From assembly GCA_910588155.1 (NCBI GenBank), contig CAJUPB010000005.1, positions 62,001-126,000 on the forward strand: a DNA stretch of 64,000 bases, read 5' to 3'. The stretch is from an uncultured Christensenellaceae bacterium (GTDB lineage Bacteria; Bacillota; Clostridia; Christensenellales; Pumilibacteraceae). The translations under genes and the position numbers were made by a program. Below, piece by piece: positions 1 through 8,838 of the stretch (position 1 is its first letter; each line of letters opens with the position of its first letter). The notes under the pieces were generated by a model. The model was given only the letters and a program-made list of their open reading frames with translations, was not told where the DNA came from and did not search any database.

Positions 1-31
1 GCCGGAAAACTGTGCGGTGTACGGCGAGTGA
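1..31 (+). CDS. queD: C-terminal tail of probable QueD (partial)
   Basis: Only the last nine codons and a TGA stop (29-31) of an open frame entering from the left edge are visible; they read PENCAVYGE. The stop lies 8 bases before the queE ATG. The assignment to 6-carboxytetrahydropterin synthase rests mainly on context: queD is the missing step between folE and queE of this pathway. The visible residues are too few to prove it. Confidence 0.4.
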   Translation, partial: PENCAVYGE

Positions 32-39
32 GGTGTACG

Positions 40-714
40 ATGAATGATATGTCCTGTTTTAAAGTTGCCGAGAAATTTGTAAGCCTAAACGGCGAAGGTC
101 CGCGCGCGGGCGAGCTTGCCGCGTTTCTGCGGTTTTGCGGCTGCAATCTCAATTGCGGATATTGCGACACGCGCTGGGCAAATACCGCCGACGTAAAATA
201 CGAGCTTGCTTCCGCAGAAGACCTTGTCGAATATGTGAAATCGACGGGCGTAAAGAACGTTACCCTGACAGGCGGCGAACCGCTTTTACAGGAGGATATT
301 GCGCGGCTTATAGTGCGGCTGGGAACGTCGGGCGCAAAAATCGAAATTGAAACCAACGGAAGCGTGCCTATAAAAGATATTGTTTCCCTCTCTCCCCGCC
401 CCGCCGTCACCGCCGATTATAAACTTCCTTCGAGCGGAATGGAAAAATATATGCTGACCGAAAACTTTTCTTACCTCACGTTATGCGATGCGGTCAAGTT
501 TGTGGTCGGCGATATGCGCGATTTGGCGCGGGCGGAAGAAATTATAAACGAATACGGACTTACAGACAGGTGCCGAGTTTATTTCAGCCCCGTGTTCGGA
601 GAAATCAAGCCCGAAGAAATAGCGGAGTTTATGAAAGAGCGGAAACTTAACGGCGTGCGCCTGCAATTACAGTTACACAAAATCATCTGGAAACCCGATA
701 TGCGCGGAGTATAG
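40..714 (+). CDS. queE: 7-carboxy-7-deazaguanine synthase QueE
   Basis: Radical SAM enzyme converting 6-carboxytetrahydropterin to 7-carboxy-7-deazaguanine, the third step of preQ0 synthesis. Near the N-terminus is the C-x3-C-x2-C cluster motif (CNLNCGYC), preceded by the substrate-loop LNGEGPRAG and followed by the SAM-binding TLTGGEPLLQ. Length (224 aa) is normal for QueE. A GTG at 28 is in frame, but the ATG at 40 has the GAGGTG ribosome binding site at 30-35, so 40 is preferred. It is the second visible gene of a queD-queE-folE-queC-queF operon, with 8 bases to folE. Any preQ1 riboswitch would lie left of the window. Confidence 0.93.
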   Translation: MNDMSCFKVAEKFVSLNGEGPRAGELAAFLRFCGCNLNCGYCDTRWANTADVKYELASAEDLVEYVKSTGVKNVTLTGGEPLLQEDIARLIVRLGTSGAKIEIETNGSVPIKDIVSLSPRPAVTADYKLPSSGMEKYMLTENFSYLTLCDAVKFVVGDMRDLARAEEIINEYGLTDRCRVYFSPVFGEIKPEEIAEFMKERKLNGVRLQLQLHKIIWKPDMRGV

Positions 715-722
715 GAGAAAGT

Positions 723-1295
723 ATGGATAACAAAGAAATAGAAAAACATATTCGCGGGATATTGGTTGCCATAGGCGAAGACCCGGACAGAGAAGGTCTG
801 CGCGAAACGCCCGCGCGCGTGGCGCGAATGTACGAAGAAGCGTTTGAAGGTATAAAATACACCAACCGCGAAATTGCGGAAATGTTCGGAAAAACTTTCG
901 AAGTTCCGTCCGACCCGAATTCGGGCGGCGCAGTGGTCATAAAGGACATAAGCGTGTTCAGCTATTGCGAGCATCATATGGCGCTTATGTACGATATGAA
1001 AGTCGACGTGGCGTACGTTCCGCGCGGAAGAGTTCTGGGCCTCAGCAAAATCGCACGCATATGCGATATGGCGGCAAAGCGGCTGCAATTACAGGAGCGT
1101 TTGGGTCGGGACATTGCCGAGATAATTTCGCTGGCGGCTTTATCTCCCGACGTCGGCGTAAGGATAGAAGGCTGCCATAGCTGTATGACTTCGCGCGGAA
1201 TAAAAAACGTATCGTCGAAAACGGTTACCAAAACTTACTTCGGCGCGTTCAAAGACGACGTTTCCCTGCAAAATCTTTTAGGAGACAGTATATGA
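723..1295 (+). CDS. folE: GTP cyclohydrolase I FolE
   Basis: Converts GTP to 7,8-dihydroneopterin triphosphate, which feeds both folate and queuosine synthesis. The 190-aa protein has the family core: SYCEHHMALMYDMKV with the zinc-binding Cys-His pair, the following VPRGRVLGLSKIARI segment, and the second zinc cysteine in GCHSCMTSRG. Its position between queE and queC suggests a role mainly in preQ0 synthesis. It overlaps queC by four bases (ATGA), indicating translational coupling. AGGAGAAAG before the ATG supports the start. Confidence 0.96.
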   Translation: MDNKEIEKHIRGILVAIGEDPDREGLRETPARVARMYEEAFEGIKYTNREIAEMFGKTFEVPSDPNSGGAVVIKDISVFSYCEHHMALMYDMKVDVAYVPRGRVLGLSKIARICDMAAKRLQLQERLGRDIAEIISLAALSPDVGVRIEGCHSCMTSRGIKNVSSKTVTKTYFGAFKDDVSLQNLLGDSI

Positions 1296-1978
1296 AAGCA
1301 CTTGTTTTATTAAGCGGCGGCGTGGACAGCGCGACCTGTCTCGGACTTGCGGTTCGAAAATACGGCGCGGCGGAAGTTTACGCCCTTTCCGTTTATTACG
1401 GTCAGACCCACAGTAAAGAAATTGACGCCGCACAAAAAGTTGCCGACTTTTACGGCGTTGTTTTAAAGCGGCTTGACCTTTCGGTCATATTCGAGGGTTC
1501 GGACTGTTCGCTTTTGGCGGAGTCGACCAATGCCATTCCCCTGCAAAGCTATGCCGAACAGCTCTCCGTAACGGGCGGCAAACCCGTTTCAACATACGTT
1601 CCTTTCAGGAACGGGCTGTTTCTTTCGGCAGCGGCAAGCGTGGCGCTGTCTCTCGGGTGCGAAGTGATATATTACGGCGCGCACGGTGACGATGCGGCAG
1701 GCAACGCCTATCCCGATTGCAGCGAGAAGTTCAATTCCGCGATGGGCGAAGCCATTTATACGGGCAGCGGCGGACAGCTTAAAATTCTGGCGCCCTTTGT
1801 AAACCTAAACAAATCGCAGGTTGTCAAAAAGGGGCTTGAACTCGGCGTTCCGTATCAATATACTTGGAGCTGCTATTCGGGCGGCGGAAAGCCTTGCGGC
1901 GTATGCGCCACCTGCCGCGACCGCGCCGCCGCATTTGAAGCCAACGGAACACAAGACCCCGCAATAAAAGGAGAATAA
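1292..1978 (+). CDS. queC: 7-cyano-7-deazaguanine synthase QueC
   Basis: ATP-dependent ligase that turns 7-carboxy-7-deazaguanine and ammonia into preQ0. The N-terminus carries the PP-loop ATP pyrophosphatase motif ([11 protein letters not shown]) and the C-terminus the four-cysteine zinc site ([19 protein letters not shown]). At 228 aa it is full length. It starts inside the folE stop and ends 2 bases before queF, so the operon order matches the pathway. Confidence 0.96.
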   Translation: MKALVLLSGGVDSATCLGLAVRKYGAAEVYALSVYYGQTHSKEIDAAQKVADFYGVVLKRLDLSVIFEGSDCSLLAESTNAIPLQSYAEQLSVTGGKPVSTYVPFRNGLFLSAAASVALSLGCEVIYYGAHGDDAAGNAYPDCSEKFNSAMGEAIYTGSGGQLKILAPFVNLNKSQVVKKGLELGVPYQYTWSCYSGGGKPCGVCATCRDRAAAFEANGTQDPAIKGE

Positions 1979-1980
1979 TA

Positions 1981-2472
1981 ATGTCAAGAGAAAAACAGAA
2001 CGAAGGTATTACCCTGCTCGGAAACGGCAATACCGAATATCCGCAAACCTATGACCCGTCCGTTTTGGAAACATTTACAAACAAGCACCGGGAAAGAGAC
2101 TATTTCGTAAAGTTCAACTGTCCCGAATTCACAAGTCTTTGCCCCATTACGGGTCAGCCCGATTTTGCCACGCTTCACATTTCGTATGTACCGCGCGAAA
2201 AGATGGTTGAAAGCAAATCTTTAAAGCTTTATCTTTTCGGGTTCAGAAACCGCGGCGATTTTCACGAGGACTGCGTGAACATAATTATGAACGACCTTAT
2301 TGATTTGACGGACCCTGCATATATCGAAGTATGGGGCAAATTTCTGCCCCGCGGCGGAATTTCCATAGACCCCTATTGCAACTACGGCAAAAAAGGGACC
2401 AAGTGGGAACAGATAGCTCTGGACAGGCTTTCGCAACACGATATGTATCCCGAAAAAATCGACAACAGATAA
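1981..2472 (+). CDS. queF: NADPH-dependent preQ0 reductase QueF
   Basis: Reduces preQ0 to preQ1, the base inserted into tRNA by Tgt. The 163-aa length is that of the short unimodular (YkvM-type) QueF. The thioimide-forming cysteine lies in [12 protein letters not shown] (Cys54), and the substrate motif [21 protein letters not shown] is intact. A strong start context GGAGAATAATAATG follows queC. The operon closes with the hairpin at 2479. Since QueF is present, the organism probably makes queuosine rather than only taking up preQ1. Confidence 0.96.
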   Translation: MSREKQNEGITLLGNGNTEYPQTYDPSVLETFTNKHRERDYFVKFNCPEFTSLCPITGQPDFATLHISYVPREKMVESKSLKLYLFGFRNRGDFHEDCVNIIMNDLIDLTDPAYIEVWGKFLPRGGISIDPYCNYGKKGTKWEQIALDRLSQHDMYPEKIDNR

Positions 2473-2478
2473 TAAAGA

Positions 2479-2505
2479 AGCGGACGTTCGTCCGCTTTTA
2501 TTTTG
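2479..2505 (+). terminator. Rho-independent terminator of the que operon
   Basis: A 7-bp stem AGCGGAC / GTCCGCT with a four-base loop is followed by TTTATTTT, seven bases after the queF stop. Confidence 0.85.
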
Positions 2506-2741
2506 AGTACGCTCCTTCCGTTCAATGAGCGGCAAAAATTCTTTTTGTTGCGTCTAACTAAATTCGTTTTCGGAATAGAGCCATCGATTTCCTATACCGT
2601 TCGACGCGCCCACCGTCATCGTAAACTTCTTTTACCGCAGCAAAAACAAAAAGTCGGCGAAAAAATGATTGTATCACAGACTTTTTTCGGACATTTTTAA
2701 TTTCGGAAAAGCTTTTCCGTTAGGCGGTACTGCTTTTCCGT

Positions 2742-5519
2742 CTATCGAACAATGATGGAACGCGCACCAGACCCAAGCGTTACCGCAACAAAACCGTTGT
2801 CATATACGGCAGCGGTTTTAATGTTATCCACCCATACTTCGGAGTCTGGTTCCGCAGGAAGATACACCGTTGCCTGCGAATTTGCAGGGACAGTCACCGA
2901 CGCGGAAAAAATTTGCGCTTTCCGTTCGAAAGCCACCTTTATTTTTCCGCGGACGGTAGGCACCGTTATAGTCGCCCGCCGTATCGGCTTTGTGCACAGC
3001 CTAACGTCGAAAGTTTCATAACCCGCTTTCGTACATTTAATGCCGAACATTCCGCGTACAATGGCGGAAGCCGGCGCCGCACCCCAAGGATGCGAAAGCG
3101 TCATATTATCCTTATGCTGCGGACTCCACGCTTCGGCGCAAACGGTCGCGCCCAACGAATACATCATATACGCCCACGTTCTTGCCCCTTCTTTCGTATC
3201 GCCGTCCAACAGTAAAGCATTTGCTATATCGCCGTGTCCGGAAGAATACAGTCCTTCGAGAAGAAAAAATGCGCCGTAAACGCTCATTTCGATTTTTCCT
3301 CGGCTTTTTAAATATGCCGCCATTTTATCCGCCATAACGCGGTCGGAATATACGCCGCCGTACAAAGCAAACGCCGTGGCGTGTTGGGATATATGCGCCG
3401 ACGCCTTACCGCCGCGATAATATCCGTCCGCAAACGCGCCCGTTGCGGGGTCGTACAGCTTATCAATCATAGAAGCGCACAGTCTGTCCGCCATAGCTGA
3501 AAACTCTGCGGCGTCGGTTTTATTACCCGTAATACTTGCGATTTGCGCAAGCTCCCTATAAGACGCGACGGCTACCGCATTGAACACTGTATTATAGGTT
3601 ACGTCCATATCGTACCCGCCGCGTTCTTCTTCCGGCCAATCTACCAATATTCGGTTGAACGTATTCTCGCCCGTTAATGTTCCGTCGTTCAGAAGTTCGT
3701 CATAGGCATCGAAATACCGCGTGAACGTTTTGGTTTTCAAAACGTCGTAGTAGCGTTTCAGCGAAGAAATATCCCCTGTCGTCATATAGTCTTCCAGCGC
3801 CATACGAGAGCAGTACAGCACATATTCCGACGGCCACGTGCCGTGCGTATAAAGGTATTCCGCCGAAAACCGCGCGACGCCGTAATCGTCTTGAAACGCA
3901 TATGACAGCAACATATTGATTAAGCAATCCCCTTCGTACACACAGCGTTCGCGCGATTGGGAGTCCACGAAAAGGTCTTGCGATGTCACCTTGGCGGTAT
4001 GCCGCACCAGCCGATAAAGGTCGTTTAACAGCTCGTTGTCCGAATCGAAGGCATTCTCTTCTTCGTCCCATTCCTTCCGTACTTCCCTTCCGCACACCAT
4101 ATCTTTCCGTATAGGCGTCGGCGAATTCAATATCTCAACATAGCGATAGGTCAGCAAATCGACGGTTTCGATTGTTTGCTCGCCTTCTTTCAGCTTCCAA
4201 TTCTCGACGTAAACATTATCCGTAAGCATCTGAAATTTGACGTGCCCGGCAGAATCAAGCTGTTCACCGAAACGAATTTCCATTTCGCAATACTGCGGCG
4301 CAACTATGTTAAAACGAAACCCGCCGACGATTTCACGTCCCAAATCGACGATATAGACATCTTCCTTTTTTGTAATCGTCATACGGTCTTTGGGGCTATC
4401 GTAACGGCTGACGTTATCGATGCACGACGGCATAAGCTCCAATCCCTCGTCAATGGGCGCTCTCACACAACAGGGCTTCCACTCGCTATCGTCAAAACCG
4501 CTATTATAAAATTCGAACGGATAATACCTCGCGTCGATATTGTTTGCCGCAGCAGTATAGTAACCCGTGCCGACGGAATTGCTTTTTCCGAACGCGCGGT
4601 CGCCGTTCAATGACTTCCACTTCGACGCGTCGGCAGCCGTATCGGTTATAATTTCGCTGCTGCCGTCTTTGTAAAATACTTTTAATCGGCAAAGAAAACT
4701 CCTGTCGACGGTTGCATAACATATCGCGCCAATCGCATTTTTGCCAAAAGCGATTTTGTCGGTTACGTCATAACTGTTATAATAGAGGATTTCCCGTTCC
4801 CCGTTTTCCGTCTTACCGTATCTGGACGGACCGACTCCCACACACTTTCCGTTTATGTATAAATTGTACACAAACTGACGCGTCGGTTCGGGCGAACGCG
4901 CGGTTGCCGAAAGCACTGCTCGGTCGATTTCTTTAAACTGTTTAAGAGAAAAATCGAATTCGTAGCGCAGAAAAACAAAATCGTCAAATCTGTTTTCATC
5001 ATTATCTATTTCCGCCCAAATACCAGCCGTAGACTGCCACTGCGTAACTGCCGTAGAAAACGCTTGCGGAGCGGAAAACTCTTTTTCGCGTCCGTTTCGG
5101 TCTTTGACGGCGACAGCCCAATAATACAGGCTGTCCTGCGCCAGCAGTTCGGAAAGTCCCTCTATTTTTACCGCCGTGCTTTGCGACGACTTTATCCAAC
5201 CGGTATCTTTAATATATATCCCGTCGTAAAAATTTTTCTCTCCTCGGGCAATTACAATACGATACGCCGTTTGTATAAAATCTTTGCCGTCGTCCTCCGT
5301 CATCCAACTAAACGACAGTTTGTCCTTTTCAACGCCCATAGGCGATTCCAAAAGATTCACTTTCAGTCGCTTATTGGTTTCAACTTGTTTTGTTTGCCCG
5401 TACTCCGGGTCAGAATCCTGACTTTTCGGCGCGCAGGATACGGATATACTGCCACAAAACAAAAGCAGTACCGATAAAAAATACATTAAACCGATTTTCA
5501 GACAGCATTGTTTTTTCAC
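2742..5519 (-). CDS. Secreted alpha-L-rhamnosidase, GH78
   Basis: Predicted exo-enzyme removing L-rhamnose from plant or microbial glycans. The 925-aa product begins with a basic, hydrophobic signal peptide ending in a cysteine (Cys29, SVSC), suggesting lipoprotein anchoring although the lipobox is not canonical. A fibronectin/Bac_rhamnosid-like N-terminal part precedes the (alpha/alpha)6 barrel. The acidic motif DSQSRERCVYEGD, the VDWPEEERGG segment and the late SHPWGAAPASAIVRGMFGI are typical of GH78. It stands alone on the minus strand, with a tRNA gene upstream. A perfect palindrome (CGGAAAAGCTTTTCCG, 2704-2719) beyond the stop may help termination. Specificity within the family cannot be read from sequence. 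Confidence 0.87.
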   Translation of the reverse strand: MKKQCCLKIGLMYFLSVLLLFCGSISVSCAPKSQDSDPEYGQTKQVETNKRLKVNLLESPMGVEKDKLSFSWMTEDDGKDFIQTAYRIVIARGEKNFYDGIYIKDTGWIKSSQSTAVKIEGLSELLAQDSLYYWAVAVKDRNGREKEFSAPQAFSTAVTQWQSTAGIWAEIDNDENRFDDFVFLRYEFDFSLKQFKEIDRAVLSATARSPEPTRQFVYNLYINGKCVGVGPSRYGKTENGEREILYYNSYDVTDKIAFGKNAIGAICYATVDRSFLCRLKVFYKDGSSEIITDTAADASKWKSLNGDRAFGKSNSVGTGYYTAAANNIDARYYPFEFYNSGFDDSEWKPCCVRAPIDEGLELMPSCIDNVSRYDSPKDRMTITKKEDVYIVDLGREIVGGFRFNIVAPQYCEMEIRFGEQLDSAGHVKFQMLTDNVYVENWKLKEGEQTIETVDLLTYRYVEILNSPTPIRKDMVCGREVRKEWDEEENAFDSDNELLNDLYRLVRHTAKVTSQDLFVDSQSRERCVYEGDCLINMLLSYAFQDDYGVARFSAEYLYTHGTWPSEYVLYCSRMALEDYMTTGDISSLKRYYDVLKTKTFTRYFDAYDELLNDGTLTGENTFNRILVDWPEEERGGYDMDVTYNTVFNAVAVASYRELAQIASITGNKTDAAEFSAMADRLCASMIDKLYDPATGAFADGYYRGGKASAHISQHATAFALYGGVYSDRVMADKMAAYLKSRGKIEMSVYGAFFLLEGLYSSGHGDIANALLLDGDTKEGARTWAYMMYSLGATVCAEAWSPQHKDNMTLSHPWGAAPASAIVRGMFGIKCTKAGYETFDVRLCTKPIRRATITVPTVRGKIKVAFERKAQIFSASVTVPANSQATVYLPAEPDSEVWVDNIKTAAVYDNGFVAVTLGSGARSIIVR

Positions 5520-5570
5520 GCGAAAATCTCCGTCGCCGATATAATATAGAACTGAATATTTTACGCTTTT

Positions 5571-5645
5571 TGGTGTTCCCGCCGGGAGTCGAACCCGAAT
5601 CTATGCCTTAGGAGGGCACTATTCTATCCATTGAACTACGGAAAC
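5571..5645 (-). tRNA. tRNA-Arg (anticodon CCT)
   Basis: Read on the minus strand, the acceptor arm GTTTCCG pairs with CGGGAAC (one G-T), followed by discriminator A and an encoded CCA (5571-5573). The T arm contains GGTTCGACTCC. The anticodon arm is TGCC-CTCCTAA-GGCA, giving anticodon CCT, which reads AGG arginine codons. Length is 75 nt including CCA. Confidence 0.95.
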
Positions 5646-5757
5646 AGATTTATATAGCGATTACTGCCGCTCGCAGTCGACCGGCGCTCTAACGCAGCAG
5701 CGACGTTTCGGGCATTGCTTTTTGTTTTGCCCGTTCAAGCGGTTGCTATTCACGTAT

Positions 5758-5832
5758 GCATTCCGCACTTTTCGGCAATCCCGCTCGAAAGTTGTGCAAT
5801 ACGGGCGATTGCGGTCGAGGTCGGGTTCGGGC
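5758..5832 (+). repeat. Imperfect direct repeat, copy 1
   Basis: Shares GCATTCCGCACTTT, CGAAAGTTG, CGATTGC and GTCGAGGTCGGG, in the same order, with 5951-6020. Copies differ by small indels. Confidence 0.6.
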
Positions 5833-5950
5833 AATGCGCGGCAGTCGCAGGTGATTTAAGGTTCACGCCGCAATACGGCTTTTGTCGCTTTCGGTCGGGG
5901 GGGGTCGGATTTCTGATATATTCATTCCGACTTTTACACTCGATTAGGGT

Positions 5951-6020
5951 GCATTCCGCACTTTCGCAATTGCGGTCGAAAGTTGCGACACCGCGATTGC
6001 TGTCGAGGTCGGGCATATTC
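5951..6020 (+). repeat. Imperfect direct repeat, copy 2
   Basis: Second copy of the unit at 5758-5832, 193 bp away and in the same orientation. It is shorter by a few bases around the GCAAT segment. Confidence 0.6.
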
Positions 6021-6079
6021 TTTCCGACTTTTTTGCATTGCTAAAAGCTATTTAATTATAGCCGTTTGTACGCCGAAAG

Positions 6080-6733
6080 TCAAGCGAATGATTCCACGGC
6101 GGCGACAAGTTCGGACGGGTTGTCTATTATTCTGTCCGCGCCGAGGCTTTCCAAAAGCTCTCTGTCTCGGAAGCCCCACGTGACGCCGACAAAGCGAAGC
6201 CCGGCATTTTTTGCGGTCATTGCGTCCACGTCGGAATCGCCGACGTACACCGCCGATTCCCTTTTGACTCCTAGACTTTCGAGCGCCGCCCACACCCCGT
6301 CGGGCGACGGTTTTTTCTTGACCGTCTCGCTTTCTCCGACAGCCAGACCGATATATTTTCCGAAGCGTTCGCCGACGAGTTTTTTGACGGCGCTGTCGTA
6401 TTTATTGGAAACGACAGCCGTCTTGTATCCCCTTTTCTTCACTTCTTCCAGCATTTGTTCCACGCCGTCGTAAGGTCTTGTCTTATTCTCCATATTCTTG
6501 TCGTAGTGCTTGGTAAAAATCTCGAAGCACTTTTCGACCTGCGCTTTATCCGTACCCTGCGGCACGGCGCGTTCTATCAAAAGTCTCACTCCGTTTCCGA
6601 CGAAAGAGCGCACCTCTTCGTAGCCGCGCGGGTCAAAGCCGCACTGCTTCAAAGCATAGTTTGTGCTGTCTTGCAAATCGTCCAACGTATTCAAAAGAGT
6701 TCCGTCCAAATCGAACACTATCGCCTCTACCAT
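6080..6733 (-). CDS. HAD-family phosphatase (phosphoglycolate phosphatase-like)
   Basis: 217-aa HAD hydrolase of the Gph/YjjG type. Motif I is FDLDGTLLNT at the N-terminus with the nucleophilic aspartate, motif II VVSNK mid-protein, and motif IV VYVGDSDVDAMTAKNAG near the C-terminus, with a helical cap between motifs I and II. GAAGGAGATTTTGAA precedes the ATG. It lies 15 bases downstream of glpK and probably shares its transcript, so a glycerol-phosphate or phosphoglycolate repair role is possible but not shown. Confidence 0.87.
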   Translation of the reverse strand: MVEAIVFDLDGTLLNTLDDLQDSTNYALKQCGFDPRGYEEVRSFVGNGVRLLIERAVPQGTDKAQVEKCFEIFTKHYDKNMENKTRPYDGVEQMLEEVKKRGYKTAVVSNKYDSAVKKLVGERFGKYIGLAVGESETVKKKPSPDGVWAALESLGVKRESAVYVGDSDVDAMTAKNAGLRFVGVTWGFRDRELLESLGADRIIDNPSELVAAVESFA

Positions 6734-6748
6734 TTCAAAATCTCCTTC

Positions 6749-8227
6749 TCACTTCCAACGCGCGCGCAAAACCGCAAGCTTCCAACCTTCTATCAACCGT
6801 TCTCTGTCCGAAGCGTCCATCGTGGGTTCGAAAGCCGTCGCCTTTCTGTTTTTGCCGAGCTGTTCCGTGCTTTTCACCGCGCCGACCGTCAATGCCGAAA
6901 GGTAGCACACGCCGAGAGCCGTGGTTTCGGTCTCGGAAGGACGCAGAACTTTCGCACCCAAAATATCCGCCTGAAACTTCATCAAAAAGTTGTTTTCCGA
7001 CGCGCCGCCGTCCACGCAGAGGTCGTCTATATCCTGTCCCAAATCGCGTCCCATAGCGTGAACGAGGTCGAACACCTGATAGGCGATTGCTTCCAGCGCC
7101 GCCCTCACAAAGTGTGCCCTGTTTGCGCCGCGCGTCAATCCCGTCACCGTTCCCCTCGCCTCGCTGTCCCAATACGGCGCGCCGAGTCCGACGAAAGCGG
7201 GCACGATATACACGCCCTGCGTATCGGGGACGCTGTTTGCGACGGCTTCCGTTTCCGCCGCTCTCTCTATGATTTTCATTTCGTCGCGCAGCCACTGCAC
7301 TATGGCTCCCGCCATAAAGACGCTGCCTTCCAGAGCGTAGTCCGGTCTGCCGTCCGTCATACTTGCGGCGAGCGTGGTAATCATTCCCCTATTGCTTTTG
7401 ACGGGCACGTCTTTCGTGTTCATAAGCAGAAAACAGCCCGTGCCGTACGTATTTTTGACCTGACCTTTTTTGAAGCAGAGCTGACCGAAGAGCGCCGCCT
7501 GCTGGTCGCCAGCGACGGCGGCTATCTTTACTCCCCCGCAAGGCAGTCCGTGTGCAATCTCGCCGTATATGTGCCCCGAAGGACAGACTTTTGGCAGCAT
7601 CGAGCGCGGAATATCGAATATTTTCAGCAAATCCTCGTCCCAATCCAGCTTGTGAATATTGAACAGCATAGTTCTCGACGCATTCGTATAATCGGTGGCG
7701 TGCACCTTTCCGTCCGTAAGGCGCCACATCAAAAAGCTGTCCACCGTTCCGAACAGCAGCTCGCCCTTTGCGGCGCGCTCTCTCGCTCCGTCCACGTTGT
7801 CCAATATCCATTTCAGTTTCGTAGCCGAAAAGTATGCGTCGGTCGGCAGTCCCGTGCGCTCGTAAATCAGTTCCTCGTAACCTTCGTTTATCAGTCTTTC
7901 GCACTCCTGCGCCGTCCGCCTGCACTGCCACACTATCGCATTGTACACGGCTTTGCCCGTAGTCTTATCCCAAACTATGACCGTTTCGCGCTGGTTGGCT
8001 ATACCCACGGCAAGAACGTCCGCTCCGAGCGCCACGTCGCGCATTACTTCGAGTTGGCTTTGAAAAATATCTTCGGGGTCGTGTTCCACCCAACCTGCGC
8101 GGGGATATATCTGTTTGAATTCCTTTTGAGATTTTTTGACGGCATTGCCGTTTTTGTCGAAGAGGACTGCGCGGCTGCTTGTCGTGCCCTGGTCTATCGA
8201 GAGAATATATTTCGAACCGTTATTCAC
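6749..8227 (-). CDS. glpK: Glycerol kinase GlpK
   Basis: Phosphorylates glycerol to glycerol 3-phosphate. The N-terminal ATPase motif SIDQGTTSSRAVLFD, the substrate segment RAGWVEHDPEDI, GTGCFLLMNT and the C-terminal VDGGASENNFLMQ-like stretch (VDGGASENNFLMKFQ) identify the FGGY glycerol kinase family. I place the start at GTG 8227 because AAAGGAGA lies 7 bases before it. The in-frame ATG at 8251 would fall almost on the predicted transcription start (promoter at 8260-8288) and has no ribosome binding site. This gives 492 aa, slightly under the usual 495-505. No glpF or glpD is adjacent; the next gene in the transcript is the HAD phosphatase. Confidence 0.94.
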   Translation of the reverse strand: MNNGSKYILSIDQGTTSSRAVLFDKNGNAVKKSQKEFKQIYPRAGWVEHDPEDIFQSQLEVMRDVALGADVLAVGIANQRETVIVWDKTTGKAVYNAIVWQCRRTAQECERLINEGYEELIYERTGLPTDAYFSATKLKWILDNVDGARERAAKGELLFGTVDSFLMWRLTDGKVHATDYTNASRTMLFNIHKLDWDEDLLKIFDIPRSMLPKVCPSGHIYGEIAHGLPCGGVKIAAVAGDQQAALFGQLCFKKGQVKNTYGTGCFLLMNTKDVPVKSNRGMITTLAASMTDGRPDYALEGSVFMAGAIVQWLRDEMKIIERAAETEAVANSVPDTQGVYIVPAFVGLGAPYWDSEARGTVTGLTRGANRAHFVRAALEAIAYQVFDLVHAMGRDLGQDIDDLCVDGGASENNFLMKFQADILGAKVLRPSETETTALGVCYLSALTVGAVKSTEQLGKNRKATAFEPTMDASDRERLIEGWKLAVLRARWK

Positions 8228-8259
8228 GAATCGGTCTCCTTTGGTTTTCATACGCTCTT

Positions 8260-8288
8260 ATTATACACTTTTGCCGTGTTTAAGTCAA
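8260..8288 (-). promoter_or_regulatory. Promoter of glpK
   Basis: On the minus strand TTGACT (8283-8288), a 17-bp spacer and TATAAT (8260-8265) form a near-consensus housekeeping promoter. Confidence 0.8.
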
Positions 8289-8351
8289 TGTTTTGAAAAT
8301 ACCGTAAAAAAGAAAAACATTTCTTCGATAAAGACCGTCGTTCGTTCGACG

Positions 8352-8463
8352 AAAAAAAATCCCCGAATGCAGAAAAGCGACGGGGTCGACCGCCGCTTTT
8401 CCTTTCATAGGGGGAGGGGGAAATCTGTCAAATCAGGTTCGCGTTGTGCGATTTCCTTTTGAC
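8352..8463 (-). ncRNA. Candidate small RNA or attenuated leader
   Basis: A minus-strand promoter (TTGATT 8492-8497, 16-bp spacer, TATAAT 8470-8475) would start a transcript near 8463. About 110 nt later the RNA can fold CCCCG (8381-8385) against CGGGG (8361-8365), followed directly by ATTTTTTTT. A rival hairpin pairs AAAAGCG (8394-8400) with CGCTTTT (8373-8379) and also uses the CCCCG bases, so the two folds exclude each other. Both would sit upstream of the glpK promoter. No known riboswitch family was recognised. Confidence 0.35.
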
Positions 8464-8776
8464 GCCTCTATTATACTATAAATACAAAAAAAATCAATAG
8501 GTTCTGCATAAACGGTCGATTTTACGGCACAAATTGTCATTTCAAGTTACAAACAGGGCTATTTATGATATGCACGACGGCATATCACGCACAAAGTCTT
8601 TCAAAAGCGTACTTTGCATACGCTCCCCCGCGGGCTTGTCCTCCCCATTCGCGGCAAACAAGATATTTTGCCTTTTCACGCGACATAAATTCTCGTCCTG
8701 CGGCGATACGGGGTTTAGGCGCGGCGGCGCTCTGTTTCTCGGGCGGGCAAGTTATGCGGCGCGACGTACGAAACGA

Positions 8777-8806
8777 TTGACAAACGCGGCAATGCGGCGG
8801 TATAAT
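8777..8806 (+). promoter_or_regulatory. Promoter of leuS
   Basis: TTGACA (8777-8782), an 18-bp spacer and TATAAT (8801-8806). No T-box antiterminator motif is visible between 8500 and 8838. Apart from this promoter and the candidate RNA above, I see nothing in 8289-8838. Confidence 0.85.
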
Positions 8807-8838
8807 TGAGAGCGTAAAATCGAAAGCGGAGGAAGTCA

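Larger units (their letters stand above)
5646..6079. other. 434-bp gene-free stretch with degenerate repeats
   Basis: No convincing coding frame is visible between the tRNA and the HAD gene. The stretch holds two imperfect copies of a roughly 70-bp unit (5758-5832 and 5951-6020) and an 8-G run at 5897-5904. Related words (GATTGC, GGTCGAGGTCGGG) recur between them. Confidence 0.6.

Noticed and set aside
6455..8296. 613-codon open frame on the plus strand
   Set aside because: It is antisense to glpK and the HAD gene, which have clear family motifs; composition is His/Arg-rich as expected for a shadow frame.
8500..8838. T-box riboswitch upstream of leuS
   Set aside because: The T-box bulge and antiterminator consensus are not found; a plain promoter lies close to the gene. 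The same was checked for ileS, alaS and ilvB.
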